Positions 1 through 8,334 of a stretch of DNA of 64,000 nt are shown piece by piece. A model generated the notes under the pieces. That model had not been told where the DNA came from and did not search any database. It saw only the letters and a program-made list of their open reading frames with translations. This DNA comes from an uncultured Burkholderiales bacterium (GTDB taxonomy: Bacteria > Pseudomonadota > Gammaproteobacteria > Burkholderiales > Burkholderiaceae_C). Where the stretch lies: assembly GCA_903933115.1 (NCBI GenBank), contig CAIZIT010000063.1, positions 62,001 through 126,000 of the forward strand, read 5' to 3'. The translations under genes and the position numbers were made by a program. Within the stretch, counting starts at the first letter, position 1; each line of letters opens with the position of its first letter.

Positions 1-2
1 TC

Positions 3-575
3 GTTGCGCAAGACGATGTCGAGAACGAGCAAGAGGAGGAGGAGCTTGTTGCGGAGAGCAGTGGCGGCTTCAAGGCCTTGCAAGGTGAGATTTATTTGCG
101 CGCACCTCAAATGTCTGTCTTTTTGATCAATCCTGAGGGGCGCATTGAGCACGAGGAAGGCGGTTGGCATTCAACAGGTGACCTTGGCTATTTCGACCAC
201 AAGGGGCGGCTCATGCTCACAGGTCGTATTGCCGATGTCATCAAAACGGGTGGCTACCGAGTCAACCCCGATGAGATTGAATTGTTGCTTGTCGGCTCGA
301 CTGCTTGGGATTACGTCTGCATCACCTCCTTGCCCTCAGAGTATTGGGGAGAGGTGATCATTGCGGTGGTTGAAGGCCCCAAGGAGGGGTACTCAGAGGA
401 GATGCAACAAAGGCTCAAAGCCTTGTCCAAATACAAGCAACCTCGAATCACTGTCAGTTTTAAAGCCTTACCCCGAAACCCGCAGGGAAAAATTAGCCGC
501 AAAAAAGTTCGCGAGCTTGTGCTCTCTCAGTATCAATTTATGGATGGACCTTACCCAAAGCTCGAGCCCATTTGA
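3..575 (+). CDS. Acyl-CoA synthetase / AMP-binding enzyme, C-terminal part (5' end outside window)
   Basis: The reading frame is open from base 3, so the gene starts upstream of the window; about 190 C-terminal residues are visible. It shows the end of the adenylate-forming domain (STGDLGYFD, then the hinge LTGRIADVIKTGGYRVNP) and the AMP-binding C-terminal domain with the PRNPQGKISRKKV segment carrying the catalytic lysine. Family members activate a carboxylic acid with ATP and CoA. The first visible residues form a very acidic Glu/Gln-rich stretch just before GEIYLRAP, longer than usual for this loop. The substrate cannot be named. Its position beside CoA-transferases and acyl-CoA enzymes suggests an organic-acid pathway. 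It is convergent with the Bug receptor gene that follows. Confidence 0.85.
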   Translation, partial: VAQDDVENEQEEEELVAESSGGFKALQGEIYLRAPQMSVFLINPEGRIEHEEGGWHSTGDLGYFDHKGRLMLTGRIADVIKTGGYRVNPDEIELLLVGSTAWDYVCITSLPSEYWGEVIIAVVEGPKEGYSEEMQQRLKALSKYKQPRITVSFKALPRNPQGKISRKKVRELVLSQYQFMDGPYPKLEPI

Positions 576-583
576 ATGGATGC

Positions 584-1642
584 TCAGGTGTCCAATTTGA
601 TGCTGTTTTTCTTGATCACATCAGCAAATGCAGTTTTGATGTTTTTCAAGTACTTGATGAACTCATCGCTTCTTCTGTAATCAATCTCCAAAGCGATGGT
701 GTTGAAGGCTTGCTTGACCTCGTTAGAGGACATGGCTTTTTCTGTGGCAATGGCTATTTTTTCGATCACTTCCTTGGGTGTTCCGGTGGGCACCATCAGA
801 CCCAACCACGCGCCCATGTCAAATCCAGGCAAGTCCAGACTGCTTGCCATGGCCACAATACCAGGGGCAACAGAGCTGCCCTTTTCAAGAGAGACGCCGT
901 AAGCTTTGAGTTTTCCAGCTCGTATCAATGGCATCACCGATGCTGCCGTTTCGATGCAGTAGTGAACTTGTCCGCTCACCACATCGGTGAGAGCGGGAAT
1001 GGAGCCCTTGTAGGGGATGTGAACGCCTTGTATGCCCAAGGCTGCGTTGAAGGCCTCCGTGATCAAATGTGCAGTTGCACCAGTGCCTGAAGTGGCAAAG
1101 GTGTACTTTCCTGGATTGGCTTTGAACAGTTCCACCAGTTCTTTGATGTCTTTGGCAGGGAAATTCATGGCGGTGACCAATACGTAGGGCGATAAGCCCA
1201 GCATGGCCACTGGGATCAATTCTCGCTCAACATCGTAGGGCGTCTTTTGCAGCAACGGACTGACGGTCACTGGACCACTCGATCCTGCCAAAATGGTGTA
1301 GCCATCGGGTGGGGACTTGGCCACAGCATCGGTTCCGATGCCTCCCCCTGCACCAGCCTTGTTATCGATGATGATTTGGGTGCCAATCAACTTGGACATC
1401 TCTTGGCTCAACACCCTTGCCGCCAAATCGGTGGCTTGGCCGGGAGGCCAGGGTACGATCATTTTGATCGGTCTGGTGGGATAGCTGACTTTACTTGTTT
1501 CGGCTGCAAGACTCAGGCCTGAGGAGAGCGCACCCGTGCTGGCCAAGGCCAAGGCAAGGTGAGTTTTAAGGTGAAGTCTTCTGTGCTCGTTCACAGACAG
1601 TTTTTCAATCGGGGCCTGGCTATTGGGGTGGTGCTTGGGCAT
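584..1642 (-). CDS. Periplasmic Bug/TctC-family solute receptor
   Basis: A protein of 352 residues with an N-terminal hydrophobic stretch (about residues 29-46, ending SLAAE) that fits a signal peptide. It then has the Bug family hallmarks: YPTRPIKMIVPWPPGQATD near the mature N-terminus, AKSPPDGYT in the middle, and a HIPYKGS motif. These receptors bind carboxylates in the periplasm; many are orphans without TctAB membrane partners, as here. The length is slightly above the usual 320-330 because of a long region before the signal peptide, so the true start may be downstream. It is divergent from the CoA-transferase operon at 1987. Confidence 0.9.
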   Translation of the reverse strand: MPKHHPNSQAPIEKLSVNEHRRLHLKTHLALALASTGALSSGLSLAAETSKVSYPTRPIKMIVPWPPGQATDLAARVLSQEMSKLIGTQIIIDNKAGAGGGIGTDAVAKSPPDGYTILAGSSGPVTVSPLLQKTPYDVERELIPVAMLGLSPYVLVTAMNFPAKDIKELVELFKANPGKYTFATSGTGATAHLITEAFNAALGIQGVHIPYKGSIPALTDVVSGQVHYCIETAASVMPLIRAGKLKAYGVSLEKGSSVAPGIVAMASSLDLPGFDMGAWLGLMVPTGTPKEVIEKIAIATEKAMSSNEVKQAFNTIALEIDYRRSDEFIKYLKNIKTAFADVIKKNSIKLDT

Positions 1643-1986
1643 GATGTTGAAGAGGAAGGATTATGAAAAGAAGAGCAATGAAGCAACTGGTTAAATCTTG
1701 ATTCAAAAAGTACAAGAACTGGCCCCTTTTTCCTAGAGATGGTGGCTTCACCAAGGACTGCAAAGCCACCAAAAGGGGGGGAGCGGATATTCAAGGATTA
1801 GATCATTGAGATCGGAATTTTTGCTGAGTACAAAACCCATTGACACAGGTTTGAAGCTCCCTAGAATGAGTTGCTTGTTTTAAAAAACACCCTTCAAAGC
1901 CTGACTTGAAGTGAATCAGATCTTGATTTTCGGTATTTCCAGTTCAAGCCATCCACCCTCTTTGCGCTTGTCTTCTCAATAGCCCC
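1643..1986. other. Divergent intergenic region with large imperfect hairpin
   Basis: No credible gene lies in these 344 bases between the divergent Bug receptor and CoA-transferase genes. There is a long inverted structure: CCCCTTTT at 1723-1730 and GGTGGCTT at 1741-1748 pair with AAGCCACC at 1763-1770 and AAAAGGGG at 1771-1778, with a 10-nt bulge on one side. It lies upstream of the Bug gene and could be an operator or a leader structure. A sigma-70-like promoter facing right follows and is listed separately. Confidence 0.5.
1840..1867 (+). promoter_or_regulatory. Sigma-70-like promoter for the CoA-transferase operon
   Basis: A perfect -35 hexamer TTGACA at 1840-1845 and a -10 TAGAAT at 1862-1867 are separated by 16 bases. 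Transcription would start near 1874, giving a leader of about 113 nt before the ATG at 1987. It is the best promoter match seen in the catabolic region and would drive the run of genes up to about 8 kb. Confidence 0.6.
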
Positions 1987-3162
1987 ATGACACCACGCCC
2001 TATTTTTTCTGAAGCCTTTAAAGACCTTGTGGTCGTGGAGTTGGGCAGCAGTGTAGCTGCACCCTATGCCGCTCAAATCCTGTCCGAGTTGGGTGCAAAC
2101 GTCATCAAGGTTGAAAAGCCGCAGGGTGATGATGCCAGACGTTGGGGCCCCCCGTTTTGGGAAGGTGCCTCAGCTTTTTTCCAAGCGCTCAATCGAAACA
2201 AGAGCTCAGTCGTTTGTGAATTGAGAGACAAAGAGCAAAAGGCAGCGCTGGTGGACTTGATTGTTCAGCATGCGGACATCGTTCTTCAAAATTTACGCCC
2301 TGGTCATGTCGAAGAACTCGGCCTAGATGGCCCCTCGTTGCTTAAGCTTAAACCGAGCTTGATTTACTGTAATTTAGGTGCTTTTGGTCAGCACGGTCCA
2401 TTGAAATCCAAGCCTGGATACGACCCATTGATGCAAGCCTTTGGTGGCATCATGAGTACCACGGGCGAGGTGGATCGACCATCGGTCAGGGTAGGGGCAT
2501 CGATTGTTGATATGGGAACCGGGATGTGGTCCGTGATCGGGATCTTAACGGCGCTCTTGAGCAGACGTGACACCGGCCTTGGTCAATGCATTGATGTGTC
2601 TTTGTATGAGACTTCTACGCAATGGGTGTCCTTGCTGGCGGCTCAATTTCTTGCAAGTGGTGAACTCAGCCCTAAACAAGGCTCAGGTGCCCCAGGCATT
2701 GTGCCTTACAAGGCCTACCAAGTCTCAGATGGCGAGTTGGTCATCGCCGCGGGCAGCGACTCGCTCTTCAAAGCGCTGTCTGAGGCCCTGGGTCATTCGG
2801 AGTGGGCGAGTGATGAGCGATTTCTGACCAATCCTGATCGCGTGAAGAACAGCAAAGTGCTCTACGAAATGATTGATGCCCTGTTGATTCAAAACACATC
2901 TTCTCATTGGCAAGCTGTGCTTGAAGCCAAAGGGGTGCCTTGTGCCCCTGTTCAAAATCTAAAGCAAATGCTCCATCACCCTCAAACGCAAGCTTTGGGC
3001 TTGGTGCAAGATGTACCGGGTACAGAGATGAAATTCTTGGGCTTGCCGATCAGTTTTAATGGTATACGCCCGAACGCTTATTCAGCCCCTCCCAAGTTGG
3101 GAGAGGATACAGAGCAGTGGCTTGGTGAGCATTCTTCCATGGATAAAAAGGTCAATCCTTAA
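1987..3162 (+). CDS. CaiB/BaiF family III CoA-transferase (first copy)
   Basis: 391 residues, the usual length for class III CoA-transferases, which move CoA between an acyl-CoA donor and a free acid in the cytoplasm. Visible family features are the N-terminal VVELGSSVAAPYAAQILSELGA and VIKVEKPQGDDARRWGPP, the GYDPLMQAFGG segment, and SIVDMGTG, whose Asp matches the catalytic aspartate of formyl-CoA transferase. First gene of a run with MmgE/PrpD, acyl-CoA dehydrogenase, a second CoA-transferase and a crotonase. The pairing suggests activation of a dicarboxylic or branched acid, but the substrate is not determinable. Confidence 0.9.
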   Translation: MTPRPIFSEAFKDLVVVELGSSVAAPYAAQILSELGANVIKVEKPQGDDARRWGPPFWEGASAFFQALNRNKSSVVCELRDKEQKAALVDLIVQHADIVLQNLRPGHVEELGLDGPSLLKLKPSLIYCNLGAFGQHGPLKSKPGYDPLMQAFGGIMSTTGEVDRPSVRVGASIVDMGTGMWSVIGILTALLSRRDTGLGQCIDVSLYETSTQWVSLLAAQFLASGELSPKQGSGAPGIVPYKAYQVSDGELVIAAGSDSLFKALSEALGHSEWASDERFLTNPDRVKNSKVLYEMIDALLIQNTSSHWQAVLEAKGVPCAPVQNLKQMLHHPQTQALGLVQDVPGTEMKFLGLPISFNGIRPNAYSAPPKLGEDTEQWLGEHSSMDKKVNP

Positions 3163-3209
3163 TATCGCCACGACCGCATGCCCATCTTTCTCTACCTATC
3201 AAATTCTGG

Positions 3210-4655
3210 ATGTTTCGTATGAGCCAAATGGGTTTATCTGCCGAGTTGGGTCAATTCATCAGCAGTCCTTTCTTTTGCAAGTCGGACGTCTCCTCTCATG
3301 GCCCAGAGCTCAGCGAATTGCGCACCCAGGCATTTGAGATCATCAAAATGGGCTTGACCGACACCGTGGCCACCATGTTTGCAGGAAGAGATGAAGAGGT
3401 TGCAAAAATACTGTTTAACATTTTGAAAGAGCAAGAACCTGCAAACGAACCAACACGTTTTCTTGATCACTCGGCCTCAAAGCTAGCTCCAGTTCCCGCT
3501 TTTGGCACACAGTTGAGTGTTCTCAATGCTGCATTTTTAAATTCAACGTTGGGACATGCCTTGGACTATGACGATGTCGCTTTGTCTGGTCATCCGAGTG
3601 TGGTTTTGGGGCCAGCCGTACTTGCAGTTGCACACGCTTTGAATGCCTCAGGTGAACGAGCTCTGGAGGCTTACTGGGTTGGTTACGAGGTCTGGGCTGA
3701 GTTGTTGGGTCGAGAAAGTGATCCCTACCATCTCAAAGGCTGGCATCCTACGGCAGTTCTCGGTACTGTGGCGTGTGCCGCAGCGGTCGCCAACCTCTAC
3801 AGATTAAATGCGAGCCTTTCAACACATGTCATTTCCTTGGCTGCGAGCATGGCCAGCGGACTGACTGCTAATTTTGGCTCGATGTCCAAGCCCATGCAAG
3901 CTGGAAGAGCAGTCTCTAATGCCATCATGGCCGTCAACTATGTTTTGAATGGCATGCGTGCCTCCAGTGCTGTATTTGAGTCCAAGGCTGGATTTTTGAA
4001 TGCAATTTCTCCACATGGGCGTGTTGATTTACAAAGTGGAGCGAAATGCTTGAGTGCTTCAACGTTATTGAATTCAAGATTGTCCATCAAGCAGTATCCC
4101 ATGTGCTACTCGGCGCACAGAGTGATTGATGGGGTCTTAGATGCTATAGAGCTGCATGGGTTCAAGTCTCAAGATGTTGTTCATGTGAAAGCATGGATTG
4201 GCCCGGCTCAGGCCTCTATGTTGAGAAACCCATTGCCACAAAATGCTTTGCAAGCCAAATTCAGCTTAGAGTTTGCAGTTGCGTGTTCACTGATGACCAA
4301 GAGAGTCAGTTTGTCGGAGCTGAATGATGAATTTGTTTTGAGGGAAGAAACACAAAACTTGATGAAACGAGTCAAAGTAGAAATCGTTCAAACCGTTTGT
4401 CCTATTGATCCAGCATTCTCCCTGCACGATAGAGTCCTCATTCAATTGAACAATGGCGTAGAGATTGACTCAGGGGATATTCGATTTCCACGAGGCAATG
4501 CCTATTTACCTCTGACACAAGAGGCGTTAAAACAGAAATTTTTAGAATGCTGTGATTATGGTCAATTCAGTGACCGTGAACAAAGTCTTCAGTTATACAA
4601 AAAATTAACCCATCTGGAAAACCTCCAAAGTATCCGAACTTTATTTAGTGATTAA
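3210..4655 (+). CDS. MmgE/PrpD family protein
   Basis: 481 residues. The family includes 2-methylcitrate dehydratase PrpD and aconitate decarboxylase. The sequence shows the typical N-terminal all-helical region with LGHALDYDD, GHPSVVLGPAVLA and the KGWHPTAVLGT segment, followed by GLTANFGSMSKPMQAGRA and later KQYPMCYSAHR. Starts at 3219 or 3228 (Met codons inside MSQMGLSAEL) are also possible; 3219 has a weak GGA upstream. It lies 47 bases after the CoA-transferase and 21 before the acyl-CoA dehydrogenase, in the same operon. It probably acts as a dehydratase or decarboxylase on a tricarboxylate-like acid; the exact reaction is unknown. Confidence 0.85.
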   Translation: MFRMSQMGLSAELGQFISSPFFCKSDVSSHGPELSELRTQAFEIIKMGLTDTVATMFAGRDEEVAKILFNILKEQEPANEPTRFLDHSASKLAPVPAFGTQLSVLNAAFLNSTLGHALDYDDVALSGHPSVVLGPAVLAVAHALNASGERALEAYWVGYEVWAELLGRESDPYHLKGWHPTAVLGTVACAAAVANLYRLNASLSTHVISLAASMASGLTANFGSMSKPMQAGRAVSNAIMAVNYVLNGMRASSAVFESKAGFLNAISPHGRVDLQSGAKCLSASTLLNSRLSIKQYPMCYSAHRVIDGVLDAIELHGFKSQDVVHVKAWIGPAQASMLRNPLPQNALQAKFSLEFAVACSLMTKRVSLSELNDEFVLREETQNLMKRVKVEIVQTVCPIDPAFSLHDRVLIQLNNGVEIDSGDIRFPRGNAYLPLTQEALKQKFLECCDYGQFSDREQSLQLYKKLTHLENLQSIRTLFSD

Positions 4656-4676
4656 AAAAGCGATCCGTACCAACAT

Positions 4677-5870
4677 ATGTCTACACTGAACGAAAACCAA
4701 ACTGATGCACAAATGTCACTTGCTCGCGATTACCCTGAGCTGAGAGATGCGGTACAACGCATTTGTAGCCAATTCCCAGGTAGTTACTGGAGAGCGCTCG
4801 AAAGGGACTCCAGTTATCCCACGGAATTCATCACTGCGCTAACTCAAGCAGGTTTTTTGGCTTCTTTGATCCCTGAGGAGTACGGTGGATCGGGTCTACC
4901 CCTTCGAGCAGCGGCGGTAATCCTAGAGGAAATCAATGCCAGTGGATGTGTGGCAAGTCCTGGACACGCTCAGATGTACATCATGGGTACCTTGCTAAGG
5001 CATGGCAATGAAACACAAAAAAGCTACTATTTGCCAAAAATTGCGAGTGGTGAGCTCAGGCTGCAAGCTTTTGGTGTGACCGAGCCCAGCTCTGGCTCAG
5101 ACACCACCAGTTTGAAAACGACCGCCACCAAGAAAGGCGATCATTACGAAGTGAATGGACAAAAGGTATGGACCTCCAGAGCTTTGCATTCTGATTTGAT
5201 GCTTTTACTGGCCAGAACGACTCCACTCAGCGAGGTGACTAAAAAGACCGACGGACTATCGGTTTTTATTGTGGACTTGAAAAAGAGTTTGGGACACGGC
5301 GTAGAGATTCGCCCTATCGATGCCATGATCAATCATGGTGCAACAGAAGTCTTTTTCGATCAGCTTCAAGTGCCGGTTGAAAATTTGATTGGGCAAGAAG
5401 GCAAGGGGTTCAAATACATCTTAGACGGTATGAATGCCGAGCGCATTCTCGTCGGTACAGAAGCCGTTGGAGATGGACGTTGGTGCTTGAACCATGCAGT
5501 CAAATATGCCAACGACCGAAAGGTCTTTGGTCGAAGCATTGGTAAAAATCAAGGTGTTCAATTTCCCCTTGCAAGAGCTCACGTTGATTTAGAGGTGGCA
5601 GATACAATGTGCCGTAAAGCAGCGGCACAATTTGATGCGCAAATGGAGTGTGGTGAAGCCGCCAACATTGCAAAGTTGGTGGCGTCGGAGGCTGCATTCA
5701 AGGCCGCTGATGTGGCCATGCAAACACTGGGCGGGTTCTCGTTTGCCAAAGAATATGAGTTGGAGAGAAAGTGGCGTGAGTCGCGTTTGTATCAAATTGC
5801 CCCTATCTCAACAAACATGATTTTGTCCTACATAGCACAACATGTTCTCGGTCTAGAAAGATCTTACTGA
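4677..5870 (+). CDS. Acyl-CoA dehydrogenase family protein (atypical active-site region)
   Basis: 397 residues with the acyl-CoA dehydrogenase fold: helical N-terminus, the FAD-binding middle domain (FGVTEPSSGSDTT, YEVNGQKVWTSRA) and the C-terminal helical domain (YANDRKVFGRSIGKNQGVQFPLA, QTLGGFSFAKEYELER). These flavoenzymes introduce a double bond next to the CoA thioester. At the position where medium-chain enzymes have the catalytic Glu (YEGT-like), this protein reads YQIAPIST, so the base is either elsewhere, as in isovaleryl-CoA dehydrogenase, or absent. It sits inside the CoA-transferase/MmgE operon. Confidence 0.88.
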   Translation: MSTLNENQTDAQMSLARDYPELRDAVQRICSQFPGSYWRALERDSSYPTEFITALTQAGFLASLIPEEYGGSGLPLRAAAVILEEINASGCVASPGHAQMYIMGTLLRHGNETQKSYYLPKIASGELRLQAFGVTEPSSGSDTTSLKTTATKKGDHYEVNGQKVWTSRALHSDLMLLLARTTPLSEVTKKTDGLSVFIVDLKKSLGHGVEIRPIDAMINHGATEVFFDQLQVPVENLIGQEGKGFKYILDGMNAERILVGTEAVGDGRWCLNHAVKYANDRKVFGRSIGKNQGVQFPLARAHVDLEVADTMCRKAAAQFDAQMECGEAANIAKLVASEAAFKAADVAMQTLGGFSFAKEYELERKWRESRLYQIAPISTNMILSYIAQHVLGLERSY

Positions 5871-5951
5871 GATCTTAGGTGTTGACTGAAATCAACTTGA
5901 GGATTAAAGCTCACTGTTAGAGTTGAACAATCAACCAAAGAATGAAATGGC

Positions 5952-7178
5952 ATGACCTTGAAGCATTTACTATCACACGTTAAAGTTTTGGATTTGAGCC
6001 GAGTGCTCGCTGGTCCTTGGTCTGGTCAAATATTGGCCGATTTAGGTGCTGAAGTGATCAAAGTGGAGCGCCCAGGTGCAGGGGATGATACACGTGCTTG
6101 GGGGCCTCCTTTTTTAAAAGATGAAAACGGTGCGAACTCTAAGGAGTCAGGTTATTACTTGGGGGTCAATCGAGGGAAAAAATCCATTACTGTCGATATC
6201 TCAAAACCCAAGGGACAAGAAATCATCAAAGCATTGGCCAAAGAGGCCGATGTCATCTTGGAAAACTACAAGGTAGGCACCTTGGATCGCTATCATTTGG
6301 ATTATGAGAGCATCCGCAAAATCAACCCCAAAATCATCTATTGCTCTATTACCGGATTTGGGCAAACTGGCCCAAAGGCCAACCATCTCGCATATGATTT
6401 TTTGATCCAAGCCATGGGTGGATTAATGAGTGTCACAGGTGAAAAAGATCAAAAGCCTGGAGGAGGGCCTCAAAAAGTTGGCATACCCATCATTGATTTG
6501 ATTACAGGAAGCTATGCGACCATTGGTATATTGGCTGCTTTATCAAATCGTGCGGTCACTGGCGAGGGGGAGTACATCGATATGTCAATGCTTGACGTTC
6601 AGGTGGGACTGCTTTCCAACCAAGCCATGAATTATCTGATGACAGGCAAAACCCCTGAGCGTGGTGGCAATGCTCATCCCAATATTCAGCCCCAAGATGT
6701 GTTCAAGTGTTCAGATGGCCAAGTGGTTTTGGCGGTTGGAAATGATGGGCAGTTTGAAAAGTTATGCGCAGCAATGGGGTTTCCTGAGTGGTCTAAAGAT
6801 GAGCGCTTTAAGACCAATGCCCAAAGGGTTAAACATCAATCAGAACTTCGACCTTTATTGGACAGCGCTTTTATCACTCAGTCGCGTGCTTATTGGACAG
6901 AAAAGATGGAGCAAGCTGAGGTGCCTTGTGGTCCCATCAATTCAGTGGCCGAAGCCCTCCATGATCCTCAAATCGTTCATCGCAACATGGTCAGGACCTT
7001 GGATCATCCTGTCTCAGGCACTGTGCCGCAAGTGATGACGCCATTTCACTTTAAAAATGCAAGTATCAAGGCCGACACGGCGCCACCTTTGTTGGGCCAA
7101 CACACGTTGAATATATTGCAAGAACTCGGTTATTCGCAAGAAGGCATTGAAAAATTGAGGAGTGATGGTGTTGTCTAA
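5952..7178 (+). CDS. CaiB/BaiF family III CoA-transferase (second copy)
   Basis: 408 residues, a second class III CoA-transferase in the same operon. Motifs: VLDLSRVLAGPWSGQILADLGA, EVIKVERPGAGDDTRAWGPP, YDFLIQAMGGLMSVTGE, and IPIIDLITG with the probable catalytic Asp. It is clearly diverged from the first copy, so it is not a recent duplicate. It closely resembles the succinyl-CoA- or glutarate/itaconate-type CoA-transferases of Burkholderiales in overall motif pattern, but that does not fix the substrate. It is followed 29 bases later by a crotonase gene. Confidence 0.9.
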   Translation: MTLKHLLSHVKVLDLSRVLAGPWSGQILADLGAEVIKVERPGAGDDTRAWGPPFLKDENGANSKESGYYLGVNRGKKSITVDISKPKGQEIIKALAKEADVILENYKVGTLDRYHLDYESIRKINPKIIYCSITGFGQTGPKANHLAYDFLIQAMGGLMSVTGEKDQKPGGGPQKVGIPIIDLITGSYATIGILAALSNRAVTGEGEYIDMSMLDVQVGLLSNQAMNYLMTGKTPERGGNAHPNIQPQDVFKCSDGQVVLAVGNDGQFEKLCAAMGFPEWSKDERFKTNAQRVKHQSELRPLLDSAFITQSRAYWTEKMEQAEVPCGPINSVAEALHDPQIVHRNMVRTLDHPVSGTVPQVMTPFHFKNASIKADTAPPLLGQHTLNILQELGYSQEGIEKLRSDGVV

Positions 7179-7207
7179 TCATTATCAATTAATTGTGAAA
7201 GTTCAAT

Positions 7208-7984
7208 ATGTTTGAATTCAAAGAGCTGGAAGTTATTGTTGCAGAGCATGTTGCAGTTTTAACAATGAACAATCCCCCCGTTAACGCCTTGAGCAGAACA
7301 TTGAACGATGAGCTCACCATGGCGCTCGATCAAATCTCTGAGTTGGATGAAATCAGGGCAGTGGTATTGACCGCCAAAGGCAAAGTGTTTTGTGCAGGGG
7401 CTGACCTCAAGGGCAGATCTGAAAACATCAAGGGTCCAGGCGATCTCATGGCGCATTCCAGAAGAACCAGAGAGTGTTTCCATGCCATCAGAGAATGTGC
7501 CAAGCCCGTCATCGTTGCGATCAATGGTGCGGCATTGGGATCGGGCATGGCCATGATTGCTTCTGCGGATATTTTGATTGCATCGGAAAATGCCACGGTT
7601 GGATTGCCGGAGGTTGATGTCGGTCTTCTCGGCGGATGTAAGCACGCGGAGCGCTTGTTCAGTCACTCCAGGTTGAGAAGAATGGCATTAACAGGCTACC
7701 GAGTGGATGCCCAAGAGTTGTATCGACTCGGTGTGATCGAATTTTGTGTTCCCCAAGAGGATTTGATGGCAAAAGCGCTGGAGATGGCAAGATCTATCGC
7801 TTCAAAGAGTCCAGTATCCACCAAAATGATCAAACACACGTTGAACGTTGTTGAGGACTTGAGTTTGAGGGATGGATACCGCTATGAACAAGACATGACC
7901 TCAATCATTTCAAAAACAGATGACGCCAAAGAGGCTCAAGCCGCTTTTAAAGAAAAGAGAAAAGCCAACTTTGTTGGGCACTGA
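7208..7984 (+). CDS. Enoyl-CoA hydratase/isomerase (crotonase) family protein
   Basis: 258 residues, the usual crotonase length. The oxyanion-hole segments are AGADLKGR and GAALGSGMAMIASADI, and GLPEVDVGLLGG carries the second conserved Glu (equivalent to rat Glu164). The first catalytic Glu of true hydratases (CELA in the rat enzyme) is replaced, since the segment reads GSGMAMIA. The protein may therefore be an isomerase, hydrolase or other crotonase rather than a classical hydratase. Last intact gene of the CoA operon; the fused fragment at 7998 follows directly. Confidence 0.87.
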   Translation: MFEFKELEVIVAEHVAVLTMNNPPVNALSRTLNDELTMALDQISELDEIRAVVLTAKGKVFCAGADLKGRSENIKGPGDLMAHSRRTRECFHAIRECAKPVIVAINGAALGSGMAMIASADILIASENATVGLPEVDVGLLGGCKHAERLFSHSRLRRMALTGYRVDAQELYRLGVIEFCVPQEDLMAKALEMARSIASKSPVSTKMIKHTLNVVEDLSLRDGYRYEQDMTSIISKTDDAKEAQAAFKEKRKANFVGH

Positions 7985-7997
7985 AATGGAAATGAAA

Positions 7998-8306
7998 ATG
8001 AAACTTCATTGGTCTCCCAAGTCACCTTACGTCCGCAAAGTCATGATCGCTCTAGAGGAGTTGGGAGCACAATCCGACTTGACCCTCATCAGATCGGTTG
8101 CCGCCAATGGAACACCTTCAGCAATCACTCAAAAAATGAGAGAAGCCTTGACCATCACACTCAACACACCATCTGTTAAAAATCAAATTGCCGCTCAAGG
8201 TGCAATCGCAACCGTGACGACACCCGATGAGTACAAAAAGTTAATGCAACAAGAGTCTGCGAAATGGGCGTTGGTTTTGAAAAAGGGACAGATCACTTTG
8301 GAATAA
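7998..8306 (+). pseudogene. In-frame remnant: glutathione S-transferase N-terminus joined to Bug receptor C-terminus
   Basis: The 102-codon frame begins MKLHWSPKSPYVRKVMIAL, a typical start of a glutathione S-transferase N-terminal (thioredoxin-like) domain, and runs to about residue 36 (LTLIRSVAA). From NGTPSAITQKMREAL to the end it is instead the last 65-70 residues of a Bug/TctC receptor (TPDEYKKLMQQESAKWALV, ending GQITLE). Neither domain is complete and no signal peptide exists, so the product should be non-functional. It is best explained by a deletion that removed most of a GST gene and most of a rightward bug gene. Met codons at 7986 and 7992 are in the same frame. Confidence 0.75.
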
Positions 8307-8334
8307 ATGATCAGTGAAGACTTCACTGGGGGGG

